DNA of 64,000 nt, from the NCBI RefSeq assembly GCF_011927785.1, contig NZ_JAATJK010000001.1, positions 2,294,001-2,358,000 of the forward strand, written 5' to 3'. The notes beneath the pieces are model-generated. The model was given only the letters and a program-made list of their open reading frames with translations, made no database searches and was not told the origin of the DNA. Origin of the DNA: Micromonospora profundi (GTDB taxonomy: Bacteria > Actinomycetota > Actinomycetes > Mycobacteriales > Micromonosporaceae). The translations under genes were made by a program, and so were the position numbers. This document shows, piece after piece, positions 17,312-25,111 of this stretch (positions are counted from its first letter, which is position 1; every line of letters begins with the position of its first letter).

Positions 17312-18046
17312 TCACTGGCGGGTCAGGGCCTCGTCAGGTTGGACGAGCCGCGCCGTGACCAACGGGTTGCGCCGCAGGCCCGCGAGCAGCGCGGCGCTGC
17401 CACCGACATCGGTCCAGGTGTCGTCCCACAGGGCGGAGACGAGCCAGGAGCGATCCGCCGGAAAGAACAGGTCGGGCAACCGCCCGTCGCCGCGCATGTG
17501 CCCGGTCCGCCACGTGAGCGCCTGCTCGGGCCCGGCCTCGACGAGCACGTACGACCAGCCCCAGTAGAGCGACACCTTCGCGGCGTCCGGGAAGACGATG
17601 TCGTGGGCGCCGGTGTCCAGGTAGCCCAGCCACCAGGGCTGATCCGGGGTACGTGCCGTCAACTCGTCGACGACGGCACGTTCGTGGGCGTCGAAGCTGA
17701 CGTCGTCGGGCGGATGGAAGGTGGCGTACGCCTCGAACACCGCAGGAATCGCCGTGGTGACGGACCGGCCGCCGGACGAGGTGCGGCCCGCGATCCAGGC
17801 GACGTCGCTGGCAGTGCCGATCCGCCACCTCCGCCCGTCCCTGACGACGTCCACGAGATCCGGGGTCGACGCGCGGTCACCGCTGACAGCGGCCGGCGTT
17901 GCCCACGGCGCCCACCCGGGCCGGTCAACAGCCCGCCACCGGTGCCCTTCGGCGCAGACCCACTCCGCAGTGTCGTACGGCTCCCGGTACACCGTCGGCA
18001 TGCCGGGTCGACCGCAGTCGGGACATGCGGCGACGGGCGACGTCAT
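17312..18046 (-). CDS. Hypothetical protein with N-terminal zinc ribbon, 244 aa
   Basis: The ATG at 18046 gives MTSPVAACPDCGRPG, with a CPDCG...CAEGH zinc-ribbon-like pair in the first 35 residues, followed by about 200 residues rich in Trp and Asp (PWWLGYLDTGAHDIVF, YWGWSYVLVEAGPE). I recognise no family. The gene fills the space between the dif-like site and the Xer-like inverted repeat at 18114 and points away from the recombinase. A longer start at 18118 would lie in the inverted repeat and has no ribosome-binding site. The function is unknown. Confidence 0.7.
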   Translation of the reverse strand: MTSPVAACPDCGRPGMPTVYREPYDTAEWVCAEGHRWRAVDRPGWAPWATPAAVSGDRASTPDLVDVVRDGRRWRIGTASDVAWIAGRTSSGGRSVTTAIPAVFEAYATFHPPDDVSFDAHERAVVDELTARTPDQPWWLGYLDTGAHDIVFPDAAKVSLYWGWSYVLVEAGPEQALTWRTGHMRGDGRLPDLFFPADRSWLVSALWDDTWTDVGGSAALLAGLRRNPLVTARLVQPDEALTRQ

Positions 18047-18113
18047 GTCGCGCACGATACGTGCCCCAGCCCGCTCGCCACTCCCCTTCTCCCCCCTTCC
18101 GAGCAACGCGAAA

Positions 18114-18141
18114 ATCATGCATAATATCCCTTATGCATGAC
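18114..18141. repeat. Inverted repeat with Xer-site geometry at the recombinase start
   Basis: TCATGCATAA (18115-18124) and TTATGCATGA (18131-18140) are perfect 10-base inverted arms around the 6-base centre TATCCC. The spacing and the inner CATAA/TTATG bases are those of Xer core sites, and it lies 860 bp from the dif-like site. It overlaps the possible upstream start of the recombinase gene. It could be a recombination site or an operator for the divergent pair. Confidence 0.6.
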
Positions 18142-18159
18142 AAAAAGGACGAATCGCTC

Positions 18160-19149
18160 ATGGTTCTGATCGAGGAGTTCCTGACCGCCCGCGCCACCCG
18201 CAAGCCCTCCCCCCACACCCTGGCGGCGTACCGGCGGGACCTGCACGCGGTGGCCGCCCTGGTCGCCGAGGACGCCACCACTCCCCTCCCCCTCGACGCG
18301 TTGTCGATCACCGACCTCTCCCCCCGGGTGATGCGGGCGGCCTTCGCCCGGTTCGCCGCGCCCCGGGCCGCCGCGTCGGTGCACAGGGCCTGGTCCACCT
18401 GGAACAGTTTCTTCACATTCCTGGTCGCCGACGGTGTCGTGGCGGGCAATCCGATGCCGGCGGTCGGGCGTCCCCGGGCGCTACTCCCCCAGCCCAAGCC
18501 GTTGCGTGGCGCGGACACCCCCGAGGTGCTGCTGGCCTCCGCAGCCCGTGACGAGGGCCGGCAGCGTGACCCGTGGCCGGAGCGGGACGTCGCGGTGTTG
18601 GCGGTGGCGCTCTGCGCCGGGCTGCGCCTGGCGGAGCTGCTCGCGCTGCGTGTCGACTCGTTGGGTGGCCGGCCCGGTGAGCGGCGGATCGAGGTGGCCG
18701 GCAAGGGCGGGCGGCCCCGGGTGGTGCCGATCGAGGCGGATCTGGACCGTGTCCTGGTGGACTATCTGGACAGTCGGGCGCGGCGCTTCGGGTCCCGGTC
18801 GGTACGCCCCGACTCGGCGTTGCTCGTGGACCGGCGCGGTGAGCCGTTGCGCCGTGGTGGGCTGCAGTATCTGGTGGAGTCGTGTTACCGGCGGGCGGGC
18901 ATCGGTGACCGGGTGCCGCGGGGTGCGCGGTTGCACGCGCTGCGGCACACGTTCGCGACGCGGTTGGCCGAGGACGGGGCGAGCGCTGCGGAGATCATGC
19001 GGTTGTTGGGGCACGCGTCGTTGGCGTCGTCGCAGACGTACATCGAGGTGACTGCCGGGCAGCAGCGCGACGCGGTGCGGGCCAACCGGACGAACCGTGC
19101 TCTGGCGGCGCTCCTGCCGGCCGGCCGGGAGGAGCCGGCGGCGCGGTGA
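18160..19149 (+). CDS. Tyrosine site-specific recombinase, XerC/XerD-like
   Basis: A 329-residue tyrosine recombinase with the usual SAM-like N-terminal domain (IEEFLTARATRKPSPHTLAA) and a complete catalytic set: R156 (CAGLRLAELL), K182 (VAGKGGRP), H259 and R262 (LHALRHTFATRL), H285 (LLGHAS) and the nucleophile Y294 (SQTYIEV). Length fits Xer proteins. ATG 18160 has AAGGAC 10 bases upstream; ATG 18133 is possible but lies inside the inverted repeat. Its closeness to a dif-like site suggests that it acts there or on the repeat at 18114. Whether it is the housekeeping Xer protein or an element-borne one cannot be decided here. Confidence 0.88.
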   Translation: MVLIEEFLTARATRKPSPHTLAAYRRDLHAVAALVAEDATTPLPLDALSITDLSPRVMRAAFARFAAPRAAASVHRAWSTWNSFFTFLVADGVVAGNPMPAVGRPRALLPQPKPLRGADTPEVLLASAARDEGRQRDPWPERDVAVLAVALCAGLRLAELLALRVDSLGGRPGERRIEVAGKGGRPRVVPIEADLDRVLVDYLDSRARRFGSRSVRPDSALLVDRRGEPLRRGGLQYLVESCYRRAGIGDRVPRGARLHALRHTFATRLAEDGASAAEIMRLLGHASLASSQTYIEVTAGQQRDAVRANRTNRALAALLPAGREEPAAR

Positions 19150-19791
19150 TCAGTGGGCCTTGTGGTCGGAGTCGTTGGCGGTGGTGGGCAGGGTGCCGAG
19201 GACCGCGTTGATGATGTGGATGCGGGTGTTTGTGGCCCGGTAGTCGGCGCAGACGGTGTCGGCGCGGTCGGCGAGGCGCACGGTGGGGGCGGTGCCGGTG
19301 ACGGTGATGGTGGTGCCGTCGAGGGTGGTGGCGGTGCCGGCCTTCAGCAGGTCGTCGATCGAGTGGGTTCCCGCGACGAGGTGTGCCTTGAGCAGGGGGC
19401 GCAGCTGGTCGGTGTGTCGGACCATGAGGTCGTCCCAGTTGTCCTCGGAGAACTTCGCGGCGAAGGCGTCGTCGGACGGCGCGAGGACGGTGAGGCCGTC
19501 CTTGGGCAGTTCGGTGAGTACGCCGCTGGCGCGTAGGGCCGCCTCGAATGTGGTGAGGGTGGGCATCCAGCGCAGCGCCTCGTCGACGGGCTGACCGGCG
19601 AGGAATGTCGGGTTGCCGGGGTCGTCACCGGTGGGCAGGGCGGCGCAGAGTGGGCCGGTGATCTCGGCTACCGCGACCGGGCGAGGGTCGGCGGAGGTGC
19701 TGCTGCACGCGGTGAGGGCGAGCAGCAGGGCGGGCGCGAGCAGGCGGTAGCGCCGCGGTCGGGTGCCGTTCGAGGTGGCGGGTTGCGACAC
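19150..19791 (-). CDS. Fasciclin-domain lipoprotein
   Basis: A 213-residue cell-surface protein. The GTG at 19791 has GGAG 6 bases upstream. The signal peptide ends in the lipobox LTAC, so it is lipid-anchored. The rest is one FAS1 domain (LTTFEAALRASGVLTELPKD, VLAPSDDAFAAKF, LKAHLVAGTHSIDDLL, ITVTGTAPTVRLAD), a fold used for adhesion or matrix interaction. It ends directly against the recombinase stop in convergent orientation. The partner is unknown. Confidence 0.88.
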   Translation of the reverse strand: MSQPATSNGTRPRRYRLLAPALLLALTACSSTSADPRPVAVAEITGPLCAALPTGDDPGNPTFLAGQPVDEALRWMPTLTTFEAALRASGVLTELPKDGLTVLAPSDDAFAAKFSEDNWDDLMVRHTDQLRPLLKAHLVAGTHSIDDLLKAGTATTLDGTTITVTGTAPTVRLADRADTVCADYRATNTRIHIINAVLGTLPTTANDSDHKAH

Positions 19792-19874
19792 GGCGTACTC
19801 CAAAGGTGTCGGGCCGATGGGTGTGCCGGCGGCGCGGGCTGGATGCCCGCGCCGCCGGTACGGCTAGCTGGGTG

Positions 19875-21974
19875 TCACAGTGCCGCGCACTGGGCGTTGC
19901 GCGGGCCGTGGACGGTGTTGCTGACCCCGAGGTTGGTCGGGGCGGTGCTGTTCGCGGTGCAGTTGAGCGGGCCGCGGATGGTGTTGCCGGCCAGCAGTGG
20001 CACGTCGGCGCCGGTGCCGGTGATGTTGACCGGGCCGGAGACCGAGACGTCGATCAGGGAGACGGCGTTGGTCGTGTTGGCGATCTGGACCGGGCCGTTG
20101 ACGGTGCCGTCGGCGAGCAGGACACCGGCGGCGCCGTTGGCGGTGACCGGACCGCTGATTGTGGTTCCGGTCGCAACGAGTGCCGCGCCGGCCCGGATGG
20201 TGACCGGGCCGTTGATGGTGGCGTCGTCGGCGCAGGTGAAGCCGGAGATGGTCAGCGGCCCGTTGCGCCGGCCGGTGAGGTTCGGGTAGATGCGCTCGCC
20301 GTCGACGAGCTTCTCCACGCCCTTGGTGTCCAGCAGCAGCGGGATCAGGCCGCGTTCGGGCTGGTTGAGGGGCACGTAGTAGCCGTCGGCGGTCTTGATG
20401 ACCTTCCAGCCGTGTGCGGCGATGCGCTGTGCGACGGTGGCGCCGACGCCGCCGGGGCCGTCGGTGCGGGTGCCGTTGTACTGCGCTTCGGTGAGCTTGT
20501 AGGCGCACGGCGCGTCGTCGAGGATGAGGTCGGCGCGGGGAGCGTCGAGCCCCGGCGGGCTGTCGCCCGGGTGCGGGGCAGGGTAGGCCGGGATCGGTCG
20601 GGATCCGCGGAAGACGAGGCGGCCGTTGTTGGCGGCCTGGCCCTCGATGCCCTCGGCGCGGGAGGCGAGGATCTCCGCCTTGTTGGCGCGGTGGTAGTCG
20701 AGGAACTGGTGGAACGTCCACAGCGCGGAGTAGGTCTTGCGGCGCCGGTTGTTTGCGGTGTTGCCCTCGTCGGGTCGGGTCTGTCCGCCGGAGCTGCGCA
20801 GCTCCAGCAGGGAGTTGGCGACGTTCTTCAGGCCGAGGGTATTGCGCAGGATGGTTTCCTCGCTGTTGCCGACGGTGCTGCCGCCTTCGCAGCCGTAGGG
20901 GCAGGCCCACCAGCCGTCTTCGGCGCCCTTTGTGTACATGTGGCCTTCGATCATGTCCTGGGACTGGTCGAAGATGGACTGGGGCACGTTCTGGTGCCGC
21001 GGCGGCAGCATCGGCAGGTCACCGGCGCGGGCGTTGCCGTACTCGTGGCCGTCGTAGCCGGCGACGGGCCGGTAGTCGCGGACCATCTTGATGTACGCGG
21101 TGGTCTCGGGCTGACGGATCAGCGAGTAGTCGCGGTTGAGGTCCTGGCCGGCGGCGTTGCCGCGGGTGTTGTTGGCCCGACCGTCGCCGTTGATGGTGGG
21201 GACGATCAGGACGTTGGTGCGGCTGAGCAGGTCGATGATCCGGGGGTCGGTGCTGAAGGCGAGTTGCCGGGCCATGATGAGGCAGGCTTCGCGGTCGCCG
21301 GGCTCGTTGCCGTGCACGTTGCAGTTGATGGCGACGGGTGCGGTGGCGGCGACGGCCTCCGGGGTGGCCGCCGGCGGGTTGCCGAAGACCATCATGTTGA
21401 TGGGCCGGTTCTGCAGGGTGCGGCCGAGCTCGACGACGCGGACGCGGTCACTGAGGGCGTCGATGGCCTCGGTGTAGGCGTACTCGTTGACGTCGTTTGT
21501 GTACTGCGCGCCGCGGGTGGTCTCCCACTGGGTGCGCAGCTGCTCGCCGGGGGTGTCGGGGTTGCCCCAGGGCGCGGTGGTCGTGGCGACGACCGGCTCG
21601 GAGTAGGGCTGTTCGGTGGTGCCGGCGCGGGCGCGTACCCGCCACTGGAACCGGTCGCCGGGGTTGAATCCGGCGTCGGCGAAGGTGGGTGATTGCTGGT
21701 TGACCTGGCGGTTGGGTCGCCAGATGCCCACGATTGTCGGTGCGCCGGTGGGGTTGCCGTTGGCGTCGACAGCTGTGCGTTCGATCTGGTAGTCGGTGGC
21801 GCCGTCGACGTGCTGCCAGGCGAGGGTGGCGTACCCGTCGCTCTGGCGGACGGTGAGGTCGGCGACCTGGTTGGGTTGCGCGGCGCTCTGGGCGTTGGCG
21901 GGGGTGGGTGAGATGGTCAGCGTGAGTGCGATGACTGTGGATATGGCAATGAGGGTGGGTCGCTTGCGTCTCAT
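19875..21974 (-). CDS. Secreted M14 zinc carboxypeptidase with C-terminal beta-helix repeats
   Basis: A 699-residue exported metallopeptidase. ATG 21974 follows GGAGG, and a signal peptide ending TPANAQ is clear. Residues 30-140 look like a fibronectin-III-type domain. The M14 catalytic domain has NCNVHGNEPGD (HxxE zinc ligands), YDGHEYGN (third ligand) and LLELRSSGG (catalytic Glu). The last 130 residues form six or more short repeats built on the pattern T(I/V)xGPV (INGPVTI, ISGPVTA, VNGPVQI, VSGPVNI, IRGPLNC), which suggests a right-handed beta-helix. It probably trims peptides or peptidoglycan stems outside the cell. Confidence 0.88.
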   Translation of the reverse strand: MRRKRPTLIAISTVIALTLTISPTPANAQSAAQPNQVADLTVRQSDGYATLAWQHVDGATDYQIERTAVDANGNPTGAPTIVGIWRPNRQVNQQSPTFADAGFNPGDRFQWRVRARAGTTEQPYSEPVVATTTAPWGNPDTPGEQLRTQWETTRGAQYTNDVNEYAYTEAIDALSDRVRVVELGRTLQNRPINMMVFGNPPAATPEAVAATAPVAINCNVHGNEPGDREACLIMARQLAFSTDPRIIDLLSRTNVLIVPTINGDGRANNTRGNAAGQDLNRDYSLIRQPETTAYIKMVRDYRPVAGYDGHEYGNARAGDLPMLPPRHQNVPQSIFDQSQDMIEGHMYTKGAEDGWWACPYGCEGGSTVGNSEETILRNTLGLKNVANSLLELRSSGGQTRPDEGNTANNRRRKTYSALWTFHQFLDYHRANKAEILASRAEGIEGQAANNGRLVFRGSRPIPAYPAPHPGDSPPGLDAPRADLILDDAPCAYKLTEAQYNGTRTDGPGGVGATVAQRIAAHGWKVIKTADGYYVPLNQPERGLIPLLLDTKGVEKLVDGERIYPNLTGRRNGPLTISGFTCADDATINGPVTIRAGAALVATGTTISGPVTANGAAGVLLADGTVNGPVQIANTTNAVSLIDVSVSGPVNITGTGADVPLLAGNTIRGPLNCTANSTAPTNLGVSNTVHGPRNAQCAAL

Positions 21975-22086
21975 GTGGCCTCCGACTAGTTGATCGTGGC
22001 GCGACCCGCTCAGCATGGTTGTCGGAGTACGTCGATGCAATGATCTTGAGCGAATCTTGCGGCTCGCCGGGCGGAAGTGCCCGCTT

Positions 22087-22866
22087 TCAGCCGAGGTCGA
22101 CCAGCAGGGGGCGGTGGTCGGAGATGGTGGACAGCGGGGCGGTGACGGCGCGTACCGGTGGGAGTTCGGCGAGGGCGTGCCGGTCGGCGAGGATGTGGTC
22201 GAGTTGCACGCGGGGCTGCCCGGAGGGGTAGGTGGGGCGGCGGCCCAGGGGGCGCCAGCCGGTGATGAGTCGGGCCGGGCCGGCGGGCAGGTTGAGGTCG
22301 CCGAGCAGGACGCGGGGGCCGGGCAGGGCGCGTAGCGCCTTGATGGTGCGGCGGAGTTGGTGGGCGTTCCAGCCGGGGACGAAGGACAGGTGGGTCGCGG
22401 CGACGGTGAGTGGGCCGTGGGGGGTGTCCAGGACGGCGGCGAGGACGACGCGGGGTTCGTCGTGCAGCAGGATGAGGCCACCGCCGGGGCCGGGGACGTA
22501 GACCGGGGATCGTACGGGTGCGGGTTTGAGTCGGGTGACGTGCCAGCTGCGGACGGGGTGGCGGCTGATCAGGCCGATGCCGTAGCAGGGTTCGCCGTGT
22601 CCGTCGTCGTCGTGGCGCAGTGGCCGGAACTGTTCGCCGGGGGTGCCGACGACGGCGGCGGCGAAGCGGTGGTGGGGCGCGTCGAGGGCGCGGGCGGCGA
22701 TGGCGGTGAGGTCGAGGTGGCCGCTGCGGCTCTGGTCGCGGTCGACTTCCTGTAGGGCGAGGACGTCGGCGTCGAGGGCGTGGACGGCGTCGGCGAGGCG
22801 GTCGGGGTCGACGAGCCCGTCGGTGAGGGACCGTCCGTGCAGCAGGTTGAAGGTGGCCAGGCGCAC
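22087..22866 (-). CDS. Endonuclease/exonuclease/phosphatase family protein
   Basis: A 259-residue protein of the DNase I-like fold. It shows RLATFNLLHGR, LALQEVDRDQSRS (catalytic Glu), AATHLSFVPGWNAHQ, LLGDLNLPA (metal-binding D-x-N) and ISDHRPLLVDL (catalytic His). There is no signal peptide. Substrates in the family range from nucleic acids to phospholipids and inositol phosphates, and nothing here narrows it. It is monocistronic, 112 bases upstream of the carboxypeptidase gene on the same strand. Confidence 0.87.
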   Translation of the reverse strand: MRLATFNLLHGRSLTDGLVDPDRLADAVHALDADVLALQEVDRDQSRSGHLDLTAIAARALDAPHHRFAAAVVGTPGEQFRPLRHDDDGHGEPCYGIGLISRHPVRSWHVTRLKPAPVRSPVYVPGPGGGLILLHDEPRVVLAAVLDTPHGPLTVAATHLSFVPGWNAHQLRRTIKALRALPGPRVLLGDLNLPAGPARLITGWRPLGRRPTYPSGQPRVQLDHILADRHALAELPPVRAVTAPLSTISDHRPLLVDLG

Positions 22867-22901
22867 CCCTGCACCCTACGTCCCCGTGGCATGGTTGCCC
22901 G

Positions 22902-22988
22902 GTGGTGAAGCTGCTGCTGTGTTCGGTGCTGGTGTTCGTGGCGATCGGCGCGTTGGGGGTGTGGCTGCGGCGGGCGCGGGGTCGGTGA
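22902..22988 (+). CDS. Possible 28-aa single-membrane-span miniprotein
   Basis: A GTG frame encodes VVKLLLCSVLVFVAIGALGV followed by WLRRARGR. This is one hydrophobic helix with a basic C-terminal tail, typical of small membrane proteins. It ends 61 bases before the TauE permease start on the same strand. No good ribosome-binding site is seen and no family is known, so this is tentative. Confidence 0.3.
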   Translation: MVKLLLCSVLVFVAIGALGVWLRRARGR

Positions 22989-23049
22989 CGGGGTGAGGCT
23001 GGCCACTAACGCGCCGGTCAGGGGCGTTGGGTGGGGAGAATTGCCGGCC

Positions 23050-23823
23050 GTGGACGCCGTGACGCTGAGTACGCTGCTGGCCGCTGCCGCGATGGCCGGG
23101 TGGGTCGATGCCGTGGTCGGCGGTGGTGGGTTGCTGCTGCTGCCGGCGTTGCTGGTGGCGGCGCCGGGGTTGCCGGTGGCGACGGCGTTGGGCACCAACA
23201 AGTTGGCGGCGATCTTCGGTACGGCGACGGCGGCGGCGACGTACGCGCGGCGCACGAAGATCGACTGGCGGGTGGTGGGGCCGGCGGCAGGGTTCGCGGT
23301 GCTCAGCGCGGGTGTGGGTGCGGCGTTGGCGGGCGCGGTGCCGGCGTCGGCGTACCGGCCTGTGGTGTTGGTGGTGCTGGTGTCGGTGGCGTTGTTCGTG
23401 CTGCTGCGGCCCCGGCTGGGGGTGGTGGCGCAGCCGGCGCGGCGCACTCCGGTACGGGTGGCGGTGGTGATCGCGGTGGCCGGGGTGGGCATCGCCCTGT
23501 ACGACGGGTTGATCGGGCCGGGTACGGGCACGTTCCTGGTGTTGGCGTTCACGATGGTGGTGGGCGCGGACTTCGTGCACGGGTCGGCGATGGCGAAGGT
23601 GGTCAACGCGGGTACGAACCTGGGTGCGCTCGTGGTGTTCGGGGTGACCGGGCACGTGTGGTGGCTGTTGGGCGCGGCGATGGCGGTGTGCAACATCGCC
23701 GGGGCGGTGGTGGGTGCGCGGATGGCGTTGCGGCGCGGCTCGGGGTTCGTGCGGGTGGTCCTGCTGGTGGTGGTGTTGGCGCTGGTGGCGAAGTTGGGCT
23801 ACGACCAGTGGATGGCCCGCTGA
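23050..23823 (+). CDS. TauE/SafE-family membrane permease
   Basis: A 257-residue integral membrane protein of the sulfite-exporter/anion-permease family. It has GWVDAVVGGGGLLLLPALL near the N-terminus, ALGTNKLAAIFGTATA (family motif), and the second-half repeat YDGLIGPGTGTFLVLAF with HGSAMAKVVNAGTNLGAL; about eight hydrophobic segments are visible. GTG 23050 is preceded by GGGGAG at 11 bases. It overlaps the GNAT gene (ATGA). Codons favour G over C at third positions, unlike the genes at 9-13 kb. The substrate is unknown. Confidence 0.88.
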   Translation: MDAVTLSTLLAAAAMAGWVDAVVGGGGLLLLPALLVAAPGLPVATALGTNKLAAIFGTATAAATYARRTKIDWRVVGPAAGFAVLSAGVGAALAGAVPASAYRPVVLVVLVSVALFVLLRPRLGVVAQPARRTPVRVAVVIAVAGVGIALYDGLIGPGTGTFLVLAFTMVVGADFVHGSAMAKVVNAGTNLGALVVFGVTGHVWWLLGAAMAVCNIAGAVVGARMALRRGSGFVRVVLLVVVLALVAKLGYDQWMAR

Positions 23824-24593
23824 TGCCGGTGGTGGCCGAGCACGACCGGGCGGTTCTGGCGCGGCTGCTGGGGCGGGATCCCGTGTTGCACGCGTACCAG
23901 TTGGGTGATCTGGACGATTTCTTCTGGCCGTACACGTCGTGGTTTCGTCGGGGCGAGCAGGTGATCCTGCTGTATCACGGTGTGGATCCGCCGACGCTTG
24001 TGGCGTTCGCGGCGCCGGCCGGGCGCGCGGAGCTGGCGGCGTTGTTGACCGAGGCGGCGCCGGTGTTGCCGGCCCGGCTGTACGCGCACCTGTCCCCCGG
24101 TCTCACCGGGGCGCTGGACGGGTCGTTCCGGGTCGGCTCGGTCGGTCGGCATCTACGGATGGCGCTGACTGATCCGGCGCGGCTGGCGGCGGTGACGCCG
24201 GCCGGTGCGCAGTTGGGTGCTGCGGATCTGCCGCAGTTGCGCGAGCTGTACGCGCGGGCGTACCCGGGTAACTGGTTCGACGCGCGGATGCTGGACACCG
24301 GGCAGTACCTGGGGGTGCGCGACGGCGGTGAGCTGGTGGCGGTGGCGGGGGTGCACGTGTTCTCGCGGGCCTACCGGGTGGCGGCGTTGGGCAACGTGAC
24401 GACGCATCCGCGGTGGCGGGGTCGGGGGTTGGGCGCGGCGGTGGTGGCGGCGCTGTGTGTCCGGCTGCGGGAGAGCGTCGAGCACGTCACGTTGAACGTG
24501 AAGGCCGACAACACGACGGCGGTGCGGCTGTACGAGCGGGTGGGGTTCACCCGGGTGGCCGACTACGACGAGTGTGTGTTGACGGCCCGGTAG
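23823..24593 (+). CDS. GNAT family N-acetyltransferase
   Basis: A 256-residue protein with a C-terminal GNAT domain: VTTHPRWRGRGLGAAVVAAL supplies the acetyl-CoA pyrophosphate loop (RGRGLG) and NTTAVRLYERVGF the last conserved motif. The first 130 residues resemble a degenerate second GNAT-like half. The start overlaps the permease stop by one base pair of codons (ATGA), so translation is coupled. The acceptor substrate is unknown. Confidence 0.87.
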   Translation: MPVVAEHDRAVLARLLGRDPVLHAYQLGDLDDFFWPYTSWFRRGEQVILLYHGVDPPTLVAFAAPAGRAELAALLTEAAPVLPARLYAHLSPGLTGALDGSFRVGSVGRHLRMALTDPARLAAVTPAGAQLGAADLPQLRELYARAYPGNWFDARMLDTGQYLGVRDGGELVAVAGVHVFSRAYRVAALGNVTTHPRWRGRGLGAAVVAALCVRLRESVEHVTLNVKADNTTAVRLYERVGFTRVADYDECVLTAR

Positions 24594-24597
24594 CCGG

Positions 24598-25107
24598 TCA
24601 GCGGGGGCGGCTGGGCGAGTCGAACCGGCCGGCGCGGATTTCCCGCAGGGCACGGCGGCGGATGTCGCCGCGCAGGGTGTCGACGTAGAGGGTGCCGCGC
24701 AGGTGGTCGGTCTCGTGTTGCAGGGCGCGGGCGAGGAAGCCGCTGCCTTCGATGGTGAGTGGTTCGCCGTGCTGGTCGACGCCGTGGGCGGTGGCGTGCA
24801 GGGCGCGTCGGGTCGGGAAGTACAGCCCGGGGATGGACAGGCAGCCCTCCTCGTCGTCCTGGAGCTCGTCGGACAGTTCCAGTGTGGGGTTGATGAGGTG
24901 GCCGCGGTGCCCGTCGGCGTCGTAGACGAACACCTGGGCGCTGACGCCGATCTGGGGTGCGGCGACGCCGGCGCGGCCGGGTGCGCCGAGCAGCGTGTCC
25001 ATCAGGTCGGCCACGAGGGCGCGCAGCTCGGCGTCGAAGCTGGTCACCGGTTCGCATTCGGTGCGCAGGACGGGGTCGCCGATGATCCGGATGGGCCGCA
25101 TGGTCAT
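24598..25107 (-). CDS. def: Peptide deformylase
   Basis: A 169-residue metalloenzyme that removes the N-formyl group from nascent proteins. All three motifs are present: GVAAPQIG (residues 47-54), EGCLSIPG with metal ligand C89, and QHETDHLRG with H131, E132 and H135. It lies 4 bases after pabB on the same strand and is probably co-transcribed. Actinomycetes often have several deformylases, so this may not be the essential copy. Confidence 0.93.
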   Translation of the reverse strand: MTMRPIRIIGDPVLRTECEPVTSFDAELRALVADLMDTLLGAPGRAGVAAPQIGVSAQVFVYDADGHRGHLINPTLELSDELQDDEEGCLSIPGLYFPTRRALHATAHGVDQHGEPLTIEGSGFLARALQHETDHLRGTLYVDTLRGDIRRRALREIRAGRFDSPSRPR

Positions 25108-25111
25108 GGGG

